DNA of 64,000 nucleotides from Musa acuminata AAA Group (taxonomy: Eukaryota; Streptophyta; Magnoliopsida; Zingiberales; Musaceae): positions 25,791,001-25,855,000 of the forward strand of contig NC_088355.1 in the NCBI RefSeq assembly GCF_036884655.1, in the 5' to 3' direction. Below, one piece after another: positions 11,166-23,318 of the stretch. The notes under the pieces are model-generated. The model searched no databases, was not told where the DNA came from, and saw nothing but the letters and a program-made list of their open reading frames with translations. The position numbers and the translations under genes were made by a program. Within the stretch, counting starts at the first letter, position 1. Each line of letters begins with the position of its first letter.

Positions 11166-11872
11166 AATTACTCTATGCTCCATCTGTTATGAACCAAATA
11201 GGTTTTGAATGACATGACACATATGATTTTGTATCTAATGAGATGGTATCCTTGAGAATTCTTGTATTCTGCCTTGCATTATGATATCTTACTTGTTTGA
11301 AACCGTTCCTTTTGTTATGAATATGCTTTGTTACTTGCTGAGCTGATTTTAGCTCACTCCGTTGTTATTTAAATCTTTCAGGTTAGCTTGTCACTCTTTG
11401 AGATGTTTGAATTTGGTTGAGGCAGTGGAGAGCTATTCTGAATTATGGGCAAGTCTTGTTGGTTATTATGTTATTGTTGTATAAGCATATTTTTTATAAA
11501 ATGAAATGTTGTCGATGAATCAAAATGGATATACTGTGTAAAAGTGTTAGAAGATCTCTCTTATTTGGAATTTTAGAATGTTAAGTCTAATTTATGATGA
11601 TCTGAACTTATGGTAAATGGTTGGAGTTATGATTGTATAAATTACTTAGCTTGTGGATTTATAAATGTTGTACATGTTTGTTAAGTTGGCTTGGATTACC
11701 ATAAATGTGAATTATCGAGTGATGTGATATATGATTATAAACTGCACAGGTTTTATAGATGTGAATTTGATAGAATGTTTTTCAGTGTCCTCAAATGTGT
11801 GTTTGGATCCTGGATTGGTTTGTGATGAAAATTTTAATATCAAGGTTATTATTTGAGGGTGCGTGACAGAGG

Positions 11873-11884
11873 TGGTATCAGAGC
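11873..11884 (+). promoter_or_regulatory. GYP-1 primer-binding site
   Basis: TGGTATCAGAGC, four bases after the LTR end, complementary to the 3' end of initiator Met-tRNA as in many plant retroelements. Confidence 0.85.
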
Positions 11885-13494
11885 ATGGTTTGAGGATCAC
11901 CGAAATATTTGATATGTTGACGTGCAAAATATGTTAAGGTCTAATGAACTATAGTGATTGTTGAAAATTTTCTTTGATGCATTTTAGGAATCTAGGATGA
12001 TGAGGACATTTGGTCCTCCTATTTCATTTGTTTCTGATTAATTAAGGGGAATGAAAGGATTGATCGGGGATATTGAATCAGAGTGGCGCAGTAGAAGCAT
12101 GATGAACCTAATTTCATTGGTAGTAGAAAAATGGATGATGCAAACATATAAGATATTTGATGTACAAAATTATTCTGATGATTATAAGATTTCTTTTGCT
12201 ATCTTATAGTGGAAGTAGAGGCTGATTATTAATGGCAACAATGATAAGAATTTATAGAGATCAATGGCAAGAATGATAAGGACAAGTTTACCAATAAAAA
12301 TATGATTGAAAATGAATTAGAAAGTGATAACAAGGGGGTCAAGACATTTGGATTTGAAAAGGGAAGTCACCATAAAAGACTCAATCATGTGTGAATTGCA
12401 AGTTAAATTATGAAAAAAGTTTGTGTTTGTGGGTGGCTAGAGTCTATTTTACGTGCGGAAAGTTGGATCATAAAATAAAAGACTGCCCTTTGAACAATAA
12501 GAAAGAGTCACTGCCTCATAAATTCATTAGCCCATGTCAGAGTGTATGCTATCACTGAATATGATTCTAAAACTTCTGAATTAGTGGTCGAAGGTATTAT
12601 TCATGTTTATGAAATAATACAAATATTTGCTTGACCATGGGTCTTATCTATGATTTGATTGATAATATTTTGCTTATCACTTGGGCAATCAACTTAGACC
12701 ACTAGATTATATGCTATAAGTAAATATGACTATCGATGATTCTTTGATAACAAACTTGAATCTGGTTCTCTTGTCTGATTTTTATTGGAGAACTTGAACT
12801 TTTTACAGATTTACTTCTCCTAGAGATTTAAAATTTTGATATTATACTTGGGATGAATTGGCTATCTTCGTATCATACCAGTATGGATTATTATATAACT
12901 AGTGATCACTTTTTGCATAATAGATCAGCCCATCTTTTATTTTGAAAGTATTGGACTTGATTTATCACCTTGTCTAATATACCCCAGGATGACTTGCTTG
13001 GATTACCTTCAAACGTGACTTTGTTTTTGATTTGGTCCTTGGGACAATTCCAAAATCTAAGCCTCTCTACAGAATGACATCATTTGAGTAAGTGGAATTA
13101 GAAAAGCAACTATAAGGACTATTAAATAAGGATTTTATTTGGCTAAATATTTCATCATGGGGTGCTCCGGTGTTAGTTAAAAGAATGGATGGAACATTGA
13201 GGATTTGTATTGATTATAGACAGTTGAATCAGATAACCATCAAAAAATGAGTATTCTCTAAAGTGACGACTTGTTTGATTAACTACAGGGTACATAGGTA
13301 TTTTCAAATATTGTTTGAATGTCGGGTTACAATCTATTGAGGATCAAGGAGGAGAATATTTCGGTCACTCTTGGATAATTGTATAATTGTATTGTATTAA
13401 TAAAATTATTTGTGAGTAGGAGGAAATAAAGAAATCATAATCCTCATCTTTTCATCGATTGATCTATGATCAATTTAGAGGACTAAATTTTCTT
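11885..13494 (+). pseudogene. GYP-1 remnant gag-protease-RT
   Basis: Only fragments read as protein. Near 12,450 a zinc knuckle survives as YFTCGKLDHKIKDC, with the first Cys changed to Tyr. Near 12,540-12,600 the text RVYAITEYD matches the region before a gypsy aspartic protease. Near 13,155-13,250 [20 protein letters not shown] and [11 protein letters not shown] represent RT before its catalytic core, ending in a TGA. The YxDD box, RNase H and integrase are absent. Many stops and frameshifts occur, so no product is expected. Confidence 0.75.
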
Positions 13495-13509
13495 TTAAGG
13501 AGGGGAGAG

Positions 13510-16500
13510 TATAATATCCCTCACTTTTAAAAATTATTAATAAGGATTTATATGTAAATTAGAGGATCTATATGTAATTATAAAAATTTAAAGGACTAAA
13601 CTGTTAAGTTGCAAAAACAAAAAAAATAAAGAAAACAAAAAATTTCAGTTTTATCCCATCGCCACCCACGTTCTCTGTTCCCGAAACAGAGAGAGGAGCT
13701 ATGGGGCATGGGGAGAAGAAGAAGAGAAGTAGAGGGAAAAGAGAAGAAAAGAAGAAGAAGAGGGAAAAGAAGAGAGGAAGAAGAGGGAGAAGAAGAAGAA
13801 GAAGAGAGGGAAGAGAGATAGCTGCAGCAGCTAGGGCTACAACACCTCTGTTTCGTGTAGGAGGAAATATAGGAGTTCATGTGTGGGGCGTCGGGGAGGA
13901 GAAGGGAAGAAGAGGAGAAGAAGAGAAGCAGAAGAAGAAGAAGAAGAAGAAAAAGAAGAAGAAGAAGAAAAGAGGAGGCTATGGCAAGGGCTGCAGCGAG
14001 GAGCTGTGGGGCGTTGGGGAGGAGAAAGGAAGAAGAGGAGAAGAAGAAAAGAAGAAGAGGGAAAAGAAGAGAGGAGGAAGAAGAGGGAGAAGAGAAGAAA
14101 AGAAGAAGAAGAAAAAGAGAGGGAAGTGGGAGAGGAGCGAGAGGTGGCAGCAGCTAGGCCTGCAGCACCTTTGTTTCCTGCAGGTGGAAACAGAGGAGAG
14201 GTGTGGGGTGTTCAAAGAGGAGAAGAAGAAGAAGAGCAAGAGAAGAAGAAGAGGTTGTGATACCTCTATTTCCTGCAGAGGAAACAGAGGAGGGCGTGTG
14301 TGACGCCGGGGAGGAGGAGGGAAGAAGAAGAGGAGAAGAAGAGAAGGGAAAGGAGGAGCTGCGGCTACGGCGGTGGCAGCTGCAGCTGGAAGAGAAGGAG
14401 AGGAAGAGAAAGTGAGGAAGAAGAGAAGAAGAAGAAAAGGAGATGGAAGAAGGAGAAGAAGAGGGAAAAGAGAGGGAAGAGGGAGAGGAGCGAGAGGTGG
14501 CAGCAGTTAGGGTTGCAACACCTCTGTTTCCTGCAGGTGGAAACAGAGGAGAGGTGTGGGGCGTTCGAAGAGGAGAAGAAGAAGAAGAGGAAGAAAAGAA
14601 GAAGAGTAAGCAGGAGAAGAGGTTGTGATACCTCTATTTCCTGCAGAGGAAACAAAGGAGAGGGTGTGTGTGACGTCGGGGAGGAGGAGGGAAGAAGAAG
14701 AGTAGAAGAAGAAGAGAAGGGAAAGGAGGAGCTGCGGCGGCGGCGGTGGCAGCTGCAGTTGGAAGAGAAGGAGAGGAAGAGAAGGTGAGGAAGAAGAGAA
14801 GAAGAAGAAAGGAAGGAGAGGAAGAAGAGAAGGGGAAGAAGGGGCTGCTGCTGCGGCGATGGGAGATGCAGTTGGAAAAGAAGAAGGAGAGGAAGATGAG
14901 CAGGGGAGGAAGAAGAGGCTACGGCCATGGTTGAGGCTGCGACTGCAGTAGTGCAGTTGGGAAAGAAGAGAAGGAAAGGAAGAAGAAGAGAAAGGAAAAG
15001 GGAAGAAGAGAGGAAGAGGAGAAGGGGAGGTAGCTGCGGTAGTGGCAGCTGCAATTGGATGGAAGGAGAAGAAACAGAGCAGGGGAGGAAGAAGAGGCTA
15101 CGGTTGTGGTGGCTGCGGCTGCGACATTGGCTGCGGTAGCTATGGTAGTGGTGGTGGCTGCAGCAGTTGCTTTTGGGAAATAGAAAGAAAGGAAATGGCA
15201 AAAAAAAAAGGGGCTGTGGCCGTGATTGCGGCTGCGGTGGTGGCGGCTACACCTATGGCAGTTGTGTTTGGGAAAGAAAAAGTAGGAATGAGAGAAGGAA
15301 GGAAATAGTGTAGAGGAAGGGGCTACGATTGTGACAGCAGTTGCGGTCGTGGCTACGACTGTGGTAGTGGCAGTGGCGATGGCTGCGACAACTGCGTTTG
15401 AAAAAGAAAACGAAGGAATGAGAGTAAGAGAGAGCAGGTGACTATGCTTCTATATTCTGCATGAGCTACAGTTATGGAGGAAAAGTAGAAGGATTTGGGC
15501 TAACACCTTCCTTGGATCTTCAGATCAAAATATTTGAAAGGCAAGTTTCCCGATCGTTTCTCCTGTAATTGTTCTAATCTTTTCTTATTGCATGTGATCT
15601 GATCCTTCCTATTGCAAGCTTTCTAATCTTTCCTGTTGTAAGTGTCATGATCTTTCCTTACTATAATTTTATCTCTACATTTGCTTTGAATATGAGGAAC
15701 TTTAAATTGTTCTAGCCTTGCATTTGATATATCTCCTGTTTAGACGTAACGATTCGAATCTATGCAACTTCCGAGATTCTGACCTTTCTACCTTAGTATG
15801 GTTATAACTTCATGTATTGACCTCTGATTTGGATAAAACTTATTTGATCAGAATGTAGACTCATAAACCCTTCTTTTGATAGCTTATTTTAAGAATTCGG
15901 AGTAAGTTTGCCTGTCCAAACTTCTATTTCAAATGAGCCTACAGATTCTGCTAAAACAAGGATCGTAATTTCTGACCTTTTGATACCGAGCTGCCTATAA
16001 GTCGATGTTGGAAACTCCGATTTGTTTAAAACTGATTTCATTAGAAAATAAACTCGTAGACCTTTCTTTTGATACCTGGATTAAAATATTTAGAGTCCAA
16101 ATGTCTGCTCAGTTATCTATTGAATCTGACCCTTTGGATTATGCAAAACAATGATATATTTTCTGAGTAAAATTGAAGCACGATTGATAGTTTGATCATT
16201 TGTTCAATGTGCCTCTTTCATTCCTTCAAAAATTGATATCCTTTAGCTTTCTTCTTCAATTGAGCTTTATATTACTACTTTGAATTCTTGTATGCTCTTG
16301 TCCTACATGTTTTTGGATACCTAAATCTGTTAGGTAAACTTCATGTTTGTATCGTAATGTTTCATAAAGGCACATGTATATTTCTTTGTTCCGCATGTGC
16401 TTCCGATATGTCCCAATTTATTGTTCACAATACCCTTTTATACTCTGGTGTTTGTGGGATTATTTGGACCATTGCCAGAAATGGTAAAGGGTATGTGCTT

Positions 16501-17662
16501 AGAGCCCGCGATGCTCTAGATTATGTTTGGTGGTCATTCAGAAATGGATGGACCATATTATGTTTGGAATCCCACTTCACCATCTATCTGTTTGATATGA
16601 AATTCAGAGCCGACCTAGCATTTGGGTAAGGTGAGAGGGCTCGAGTAGGAAAAGGCTATCCGTGGATGGAGTCGAGAACTCATCACGGCTTGGAGCCACC
16701 ACTGAGTTAAACCTCACATGCACTATGCTAGGGTACGACGTCTGATCTTCTATTTTGTATTCGTTCTTTGATATGCTTCGAAATGGTCCATATGTCATTG
16801 ATATGTTCCGAAATATTTCATTTGTCATTGATATACTACAAAACATTTCATAAGCCTTTGATATGCTCCGAAATGTTTCATTTGCTATTGTTATGCTTTG
16901 AAATGTTCCATATGTAGTTGATATGCTCCGGAACATTTCATACGCTATTGATATGCTCCAATTACACTATGCTCCATCTGTTATGAACCAAATAGGTTTT
17001 GAATGACATGACACATATGATTTTGTATCTAATGAGATGGTATCCTTGAGAATTCTTGTATTCTGCCTTGCATTATGATATCTTACTTGTTTGAAACCGT
17101 TCCTTTTGTTCTGAATATGCTTTATTACTTTCTGAGCTGTTTTTAGCTCATTCCGTTTTTATATAAATCTTTCAGGTTAGCTTGTCACTCTTTGAGATGT
17201 TTGAATTGGGCTGAGGCAGTGGAGAGCTATTCTGAATTATGGGTAAGTCTTGTTGGTTATTATGTTATTGTTGTATAAGCATATTTTGTATGAAATGAAA
17301 TATTGTCGATGAATTGAAATGGATATACTATGTAAAAGTGTTAGAAGATCTCTCTTAGTTGGAATTTCAGAATATTAAGTCTAATTTATGATGATCTGAA
17401 CTTATGCTAAATGGTTGGAGTTATGATTGTATAAATTACTTAGCTTGTGGATTTATAAATGTTGTACATGTTTGTTAAGTTGGCTTGGATTACCATAAAT
17501 ATGAATTATCGAGTGATGTGATATATGATTATAAACTGCATAGGTTTTATAGATGTGAATTTGATAGAATGTTTTTCAGTGTCCTCAAATGTGTGTTTGG
17601 ATCCTGGATTAGTTTGTGATAAAATTTTTTATATCATGGTTATTATTTGAGGGGGCGTGACA
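13510..17662 (+). repeat. GYP-1 3' LTR
   Basis: 4,153 bases, starting TATAATATCCC (TG changed to TA) after the purine tract AAGGAGGGGAGAG and ending GGGGGCGTGACA. It has the purine-rich segment with hairpins (13,720-14,800), the GCTGCGGC-rich block, the 90-codon frame and the 30-bp minisatellite, all once and in direct order. It therefore represents the undisturbed LTR structure. Confidence 0.88.
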
Positions 17663-17667
17663 AGATT

Positions 17668-18465
17668 ACCTTAGTAGTTCTCCTTTCTAGTGATCTTTAA
17701 AAGAATGTCGGAGATTGATTCTTGATCTAGTGGGAAGTGGGGATTTTTGGGTTGCTAGAGGGAGAGCAATGGGTTTGGAGCTATTTGGAGGAGTACAAAA
17801 TGAGTTGGGGTCAGTTCTACCGCCGCCTACAGGTAGTGAGCACTGCTCATATAGTTGTGTGGGGGAAGGGGGGTGACATCAACCTTATAATACAGTGAGA
17901 ACTGCTTGATGTAACCACACAACCTTATCATGTTAAAATCGCATCATAAGAAAAGAAAATTTGTATTGAAGACTCTACATTCATGATTCATCATATAAAA
18001 TGTACACCATACTCAAACGTTATATTGAACTCGTATTATAAAATGCCTACCATAAGTTTATGATTCATCATTTGTACGCAAACATCGTAAAAACTTGTTT
18101 GGAAAAATGCATATGGCTCATTGCGCACATTATAAGATCATGATTCAGGTGAGTGATCAAGAAAGTCTATAAACAAAATTTTAACAAATTTATACTCTTG
18201 TTAGATAGAATTTGATCCGAAAAAAAAAATTGGGAGGGAATGTATCCTAGAAATTTAGAACTCTGGAAGAAGTTAGAAAGGGAACTTGTGCATAAGAATT
18301 TTCAGGTTTGAGAGATCAAGATCAAGTGTTTATCACATAAGATTTCAAATAATTATTGCATCATGATCTTATACGTATCATTTCGTAACTAACAGTTTTA
18401 ATTCCTATGATTCCCTTTTTATTATTTTGGCTAGAGAGATTTATTGGTTAATTTGGATCTTTGGT
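17668..18465 (-). other. GP spacer between truncated protease and extra ORF (GP-1 copy)
   Basis: Together with 5,766-5,835 this stretch joins the gag/protease remnant to the extra ORF. GP-2 has the corresponding sequence at 58,490-59,345 (shared words 'gagattgattcttgatct', 'gtagtgagcactgct', 'aaatgcatactc'). It replaces the whole integrase-RT-RNase H region. I see no frame in it. In GP-2 it contains GGCGGTGCCACC-like words also found in LTRs, so it may hold promoter-like sequence for the extra ORF; that is inference. Confidence 0.6.
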
Positions 18466-20119
18466 CATAAGCCTTGAGCATCCAAAAATCAAAGTATCAT
18501 CTCTTGCTCTTAGCTTGTGATGGTACATTTTTCTACAAAAAGAGATGATTTTTAGGTACCAATTTGACTTTGGGTGCTTCAAAAATCGATCTACATAGTT
18601 TATCATATTACATTGAGTCATTTGAGGTTCTTTTAGAAACCCAAATTAATTTATGTGGACTATATTTCTTGAATGGACAATGATAAGCTACATGCCTAAA
18701 TTTGTAGCAAAAGTTGCATTTGTTTCGGGATGAAACATGCAAAGTAGGGCATTTAACAAAATTGATTGGATTTTGGTGAGAACTACTCACAAATCCAATT
18801 CTGTCTTTTCTATAAACGTGACCCTTATTGGCAAGGATCATGTTCAAGGACTTGCTACCAACCTCAAATTTTCTTAAGGTTTCCTTTAGTAGCAAGTTTT
18901 CTTTTTAAAGTATTTCTTGTTCATTATATTTCGTAAATGGAGCTAAACTATCATTGTGCTCAACTTTTAATCTATCGAAATCACTAATAAGAGAAGCAAG
19001 CTCCTTTTTTAATAATTTATATTTTCTACTAATTAATTTGCATTCATCAAATAGATCATTAAAAGCATTTAATAATTCATCAAAGGATAAATTTGTGTCA
19101 AATGAACTTGTTACCTCATCTCCAATGTCCATTAGTGTATAATGAGCAACTTGCTTGGTGATGGTAGGCTTCTCTTCTTCGGATGCACTTGAGTCGTCCC
19201 ATGTAGCTTTGAGAGTCTTCTTCTTTGGTTGCCTCCTCTTTGCTTGGAGACATTCACTCTTGAAGTGTCCCGGCTTCTTGCATTCATAACATATCACTTG
19301 TACTTTCTTAGGTTCAAATTTAGTTTTAGTATTATTTTTAAATTTATTTCTTTTTATGAATCTTTTGAACTTCTTTGTTAAGAGTATCAAGTCATCATCA
19401 AAGTCCTCAATACTTGAGTTTTCTTTTAAGTGGTCTTCTTGTGTTCTTAGTGCTATGCCCTTCTTGTTCTTTGGAAGGGTATCCTCAAGCTCTTTATGAG
19501 CTTTATATGTCATTTTATACGTCATTAGTGACCCAATTAGTTCTTCAAGAGGAAAATTATTTAGATCTTTGGCTTCTTGAATGACCTTTACTTTAGGATC
19601 CCAACTCTTTGGAAGGGATCTTAAAACTTTATTAACGAGTTCAAAATCCGAGAAACCTTTACCAAGTCCTTTTAGACCATTGACAACATTCGTAAATCGG
19701 GTGTACATGTCTCCAATGGTCTCACTCGATTTCATTCAAAACAACTCATAAGAATGCACTAAAAGATTAATTTTTGACTCCTTCACTCTACTAGTGCCTT
19801 CATGAGTTACTTCGAGTGTGTGCCAAATCTTAAAAGCTGTTTCACAAACCGATACTTGATTAAACTCGTTTTTATCTAATGCACAAAATAAGGCATTCAT
19901 AGCCTTTGCGTTTAAAGTGAAAGTCTTCTTCTCCAATTCATTCCAATCGTTCATTGGAAGAGAAGACTTTTGAAAGTCATTTTCTATAATATTCCATAAT
20001 TCAAAATCCATTGAAATTAGGAAGATCCTCATTCTAGTCTTCCAATATATATAATCCGTCCCATTGAACATGGTCGGACGTGTAATTGAATGGCCATCTA
20101 GGTTACTGGTAAATGCCAT
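18466..20119 (-). pseudogene. GP-1 gag with two zinc knuckles and protease start
   Basis: The frame starts with ATG at 20,119 (MAFTSNLDGHSITRP, typical SIRE Gag start; GTDYIYWKTRM follows). It stays in one frame to about 18,608, interrupted by TGA after ELF (19,736) and TAA before KENLLL (18,902). A UBN2-type Gag core is followed by a zinc knuckle CYECKKPGHFKSEC and a second knuckle CNFCYKFRHVAYHC. The Gag/protease junction codon is TGG (18,641-18,643), where SIR-1, SIR-2 and GP-2 have TAG. Only the beginning of protease remains (GCSR-like near 18,480) before the spacer. Gag would assemble the particle; this copy is broken. Confidence 0.85.
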
Positions 20120-20155
20120 CTCTCTTAGGTTTAAAACCAAATGAGAGTGAACCTT

Positions 20156-20167
20156 GCTCTGATACCA
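20156..20167 (-). promoter_or_regulatory. GP-1 primer-binding site
   Basis: Minus-strand TGGTATCAGAGC, two bases inside the 5' LTR end, matching initiator Met-tRNA. Confidence 0.85.
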
Positions 20168-20169
20168 AT

Positions 20170-21508
20170 TGTTAGGATCAAGAGCGACACTAAGAGGGGG
20201 GGGTGAATTAGTACAGCGAAAAACTTTCATGATTTCAAAAGACTTGTTTCGATTAAAATTGATTCTGACGAAAATGATTTCAATTCAATCCATTTCGGAG
20301 AGAATTTGAATTTGAAATCTTTTATAAAATTAAAGCCGATCTCGGAAGGTATTTACTTGAAAGTGTATGTAGGCGTAGTAAAAGCACAGTAAGGAGGAGA
20401 GTCAGTTTGCTATAAAAGTAAATTGCTCAAAGTAAATGAAAACCGAGTTTTAGAGTGGTTCGGTCAATGTGACCTACATCCACTTTCAGATTCCTCCTTC
20501 GATGAGGTCACTAGCGTCCACTAAAGGCCTTCCTTCAATAGGTGAAGACTGAACACCTCTTTACAGTACTTTCTCCTTTTTTCGGGGTTAGGTGAACCCT
20601 TACAAGTCTCACTCATCTTTCTTGGATGGTTACAAGTCTAAGAGATGAAGGAGGAGAACTCTAACTTTTACAATACTTTAAGACTCAAGAACTCAAGATT
20701 ATGCCAATAGGTTTCGTGCCCTTTCATGTAGAAAAAGATAGGATTTTTATAGGCTCCAATGACTTAAAAAATGGAGCCAAAAAGTATCTAATCCTGGATT
20801 TCCAGGGTCCTGGTGGTACCACTGCCATTACTGGGTGGTAACACCGCTTGACACATGACATTGGGTGGTACAACTGGCTGACAAAGCTCAGAGACCGAGC
20901 TCTGGCAGTACCTCCATTGGCAGCAATAATTGCCGACGGTACCACCGCCTAGATTTCCTGGGGCATTGCTTTCCAAGCAGTGCCACCATTGGCCAAGAAT
21001 TCAGGGGCTGAATTGGGTGCTCAATTCGGCCTAATTCAACCCTGTTAAGGGCCTAATTGGCCCCTAATTAAGTTAGTGGGATTACCTCTGAATCCTAACT
21101 TAATTTACACTATAGCTACGACATGTTTACTATACTTCTTGTTCCGGTGCGTCAATTGCTCTTCCGGCGAGCTTCCGACGTACTTCCGGCGAACATCCGA
21201 CGAACTCTTAGCAATGCTCCAACTGACTCTCGGCAAGCTCCTAGACTTTTCGATGATCTTCTTGGCGAGTTTCAATAAGCTTCTATGGCAAGCTCTTGGA
21301 CTTCTCGGTTGGTTCCCGCAAAACTTCCGATGAATGTCTAGACTTCCGTCAAACCTCAAACTCCTAATGAGATCTCGATCTTTACTCTGGCACAACACCT
21401 GCTTTATGTCTTATTGCCATCGTAGTTAATCTTGCACACTTTTCTCAACATTTAGATTAGATCAAACAAATTACAATTGACTTCATCATCAATATCCGAG
21501 ATTCAACA
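20170..21508 (-). repeat. GP-1 5' LTR
   Basis: 1,339 bases, TGTTGAATCTCGG to GATCCTAACA on the minus strand. It pairs with 1,808-3,182. A TATAAAAA box lies at 20,744-20,751. The terminal hairpin with a run of 8 C in its loop (element sense) lies just inside the 3' end. Confidence 0.88.
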
Positions 21509-22919
21509 AATAGCAAATTTAGAACATGCAATCTAGCAAGTTTTTTACATATGAAAGTTGGCAAAATTTTTGCATCTTTTGAGATGAGCAAGCTAGCAAG
21601 TTTTTTCTTCTTTTTGTAATGTACAAGTTTTCAAATTTTGCATCTTGAGCTAGCAATTTTTGAAATGTACAAGATAGCATGTTTTTGCATCTTTTTGAAA
21701 TGTGTAAGTTAGCAAACATTACTTCTCTTGAGATTTGCAAGATAACACTTCTCCCAAGTTTAGCTCCCCCTTTGTCATTGTCAAAATGAAGGGATGGTTA
21801 CAATAGTGCAAAACTTTTCCCATTACATCATTTTTTAAATCATCACATAAAATATATCAAGAAAAATTAACTTGGTGATGAGATATACAATTCATGAAGA
21901 CAAATTGTGAATATCAAGAGACAAATTATGATTCTTTTGGATAGCAAAAAGAAGAATCATATTAAACAATCTTGATTCATAAGAATCTCAAGTTGTCAAG
22001 ATCATGATTTATATATTAAATAAAAATCTTAAGTTATAATTAAAAAATCATGATTAATAAAAAATCTCCTCTTAAATAATATGAGAACACATAATAAGAG
22101 ATCTTGATTTATAAAAGATTTCAAGTTATAATTCCGAGGAATCAAAATCACGATACAGGTAAAAACTCATTCAAATTCAAATAATCAAAATAATCAAAAT
22201 CGTTTTCAAGATATTCAAAATGAAATAAATAGATTTATTGATCTCTTGAAATGCTAGTGATTTCCTTTCTCCCCTTTGTTATTATAAATAAGAAAAAAGA
22301 AGAGGGGAGTAATACATAAGAAAACTCAAGTCATAAATTATCAAGATATCAAGTAGCATATCATGATTTATTAGAATAAGTCTCCTCTTTAGTGAATGAT
22401 AAGAAGAAAGGAGAAATAGGTTCATACATAAGGAATATCGAGTCATCAAGTGAAAGAATCTTGATTCATGTGACAAAAAGATTATCAATTTATGCATTTG
22501 TGTAAATATTTTTTAAACTATCATTACTTCAACTCATTATGCACAATTAAAACATTAAATCATCAAGCATGATTTCATTAAACATAAACTATTTTCAATC
22601 AAAATCATTTTATTTTTATTTTTTTGTAGTAATACATTTTCAATCAAAAAGATTAAGTGAATCTAACTCTTCATGCTTCATCTTCCATACAAAAGCCATG
22701 CATCATCATTTATAATCATAAAGCAATATGGAAATCCTCAAGATACACATTATTGCTTCTTAAAACATACATAGAATTAATCTTATTAGGTGTACAAGCA
22801 TTAGATTTAAATATAACATTTTGTTCCTTTATCATAAAACACATAATTTTCATAATCAAATTTTTTTTATATATAATTTTTCTAAACTAATTTAAAAAAA
22901 ACTCATGAAATGCATCAAG
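21509..22919 (-). other. GO-1 non-coding region after gag
   Basis: AT-rich sequence without frames, directly continuing 1,165-1,807. It contains 'gcaagctagcaag' words and polypurine-like copies (minus strand CAAAGGGGGAGC near 21,765, AACAAAGGGGAG near 22,270). In autonomous relatives the pol gene would follow gag; none is found here. Confidence 0.65.
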
Positions 22920-23318
22920 TTATTTCAAAATAAGGTAGATACATTTTGGGTGAGTTACATACCTCATTCTGAAAGGCCACCTCATCTTTGTTGGTTTGCT
23001 TCTCGTCTTCGAATGCATTCCATTCGTCCTTGAGTGTTTCCTTCTTCTTTGGCAACTTCTTTTTTAATTTTATATACTCATCTTTGGAGTACCCCAGCTT
23101 CTTACGTTCATAGCAAGTAGTTGTGTTCTTTTTAAGTTTTTTTTATTCTTTGAATTTTGTTTTAGAACTTTTAATGCTTTATTGTGAAAAGTTCAAGGTC
23201 ATCATCATCATCATCACTTGAGTTATCACTCAAGTGGTATTCTATTGTTTGAAGTGTCAAATCCTTCCTGTTCTTTAGAAGGTTATTCTCATGTTTATCA
23301 AGTTCATCATGTGCTATG
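22920..23318 (-). pseudogene. GO-1 gag, C-terminal part
   Basis: This resumes the GO-1 gag after SIR-1. It encodes Asp- and Lys-rich text and a stretch with only scraps of a zinc knuckle, then RWPFRMRYVTHPKCIYL and a stop at 22,920-22,922. GO-2 has the same C-terminus (44,600-44,699), where gag gives way to non-coding sequence. The frame is broken by stops and shifts. Confidence 0.7.

Larger units (their letters stand above)
5841..11868 (+). repeat. GYP-1 5' LTR, enlarged by an inverted duplication
   Basis: It begins TGTAATATCCCTCAC and ends GGGTGCGTGACA. At 6,028 bases it is about 1.9 kb longer than the 3' LTR (4,153). The excess is explained by an inverted block at 7,801-9,173 and a direct duplication of about 425 bases on either side of it (7,376-7,800 and 9,174-9,597). 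Outside those blocks the two LTRs align along their length with scattered substitutions. Confidence 0.85.
5841..17662 (+). mobile_element. GYP-1: Ty3-gypsy (chromovirus-like) retrotransposon, degenerate
   Basis: LTRs at 5,841-11,868 and 13,510-17,662 are flanked by perfect TSDs AGATT (5,836-5,840 and 17,663-17,667). The 5' LTR ends TGACA and is followed by TGGTATCAGAGC at 11,873. The 1.6-kb interior keeps scraps of a zinc knuckle, protease and RT, and ends in a purine tract (AAGGAGGGGAGAG) abutting the 3' LTR. The interior is far too short for a full gag-pol, so the copy is non-autonomous. LTRs above 4 kb are unusually long. RT wording ([20 protein letters not shown]) identifies Ty3-gypsy; a Tekay/Del affinity is only a guess from the Met-tRNA priming site and the ARVYAIT-like protease context. 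Confidence 0.85.
1808..21508 (-). mobile_element. GP-1: non-autonomous SIRE-related element with gag and an extra ORF
   Basis: The element is bounded by LTRs at 1,808-3,182 and 20,170-21,508, with flanking 5-mers AATAA (1,803-1,807) and AATAG (21,509-21,513), a TSD with one mismatch. The GO-1 sequence 'gcaagatagtaaata / gcaaatttagaac' continues across the insertion. In element order: 5' LTR, primer-binding site, gag (20,119 to about 18,608), protease start only, a spacer (18,465-17,668), an ORF resembling plant transposon protein (5,765-4,656), 3' non-coding region and 3' LTR. Integrase, RT and RNase H are absent. GYP-1 sits in the spacer 71 bases upstream of the extra ORF. GP-2 shares the same order and breakpoints. 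Confidence 0.85.

Noticed and set aside
12450..12520. GYP-1 zinc knuckle as a functional nucleocapsid
   Set aside because: The first Cys is Tyr and the surrounding frame has multiple stops.
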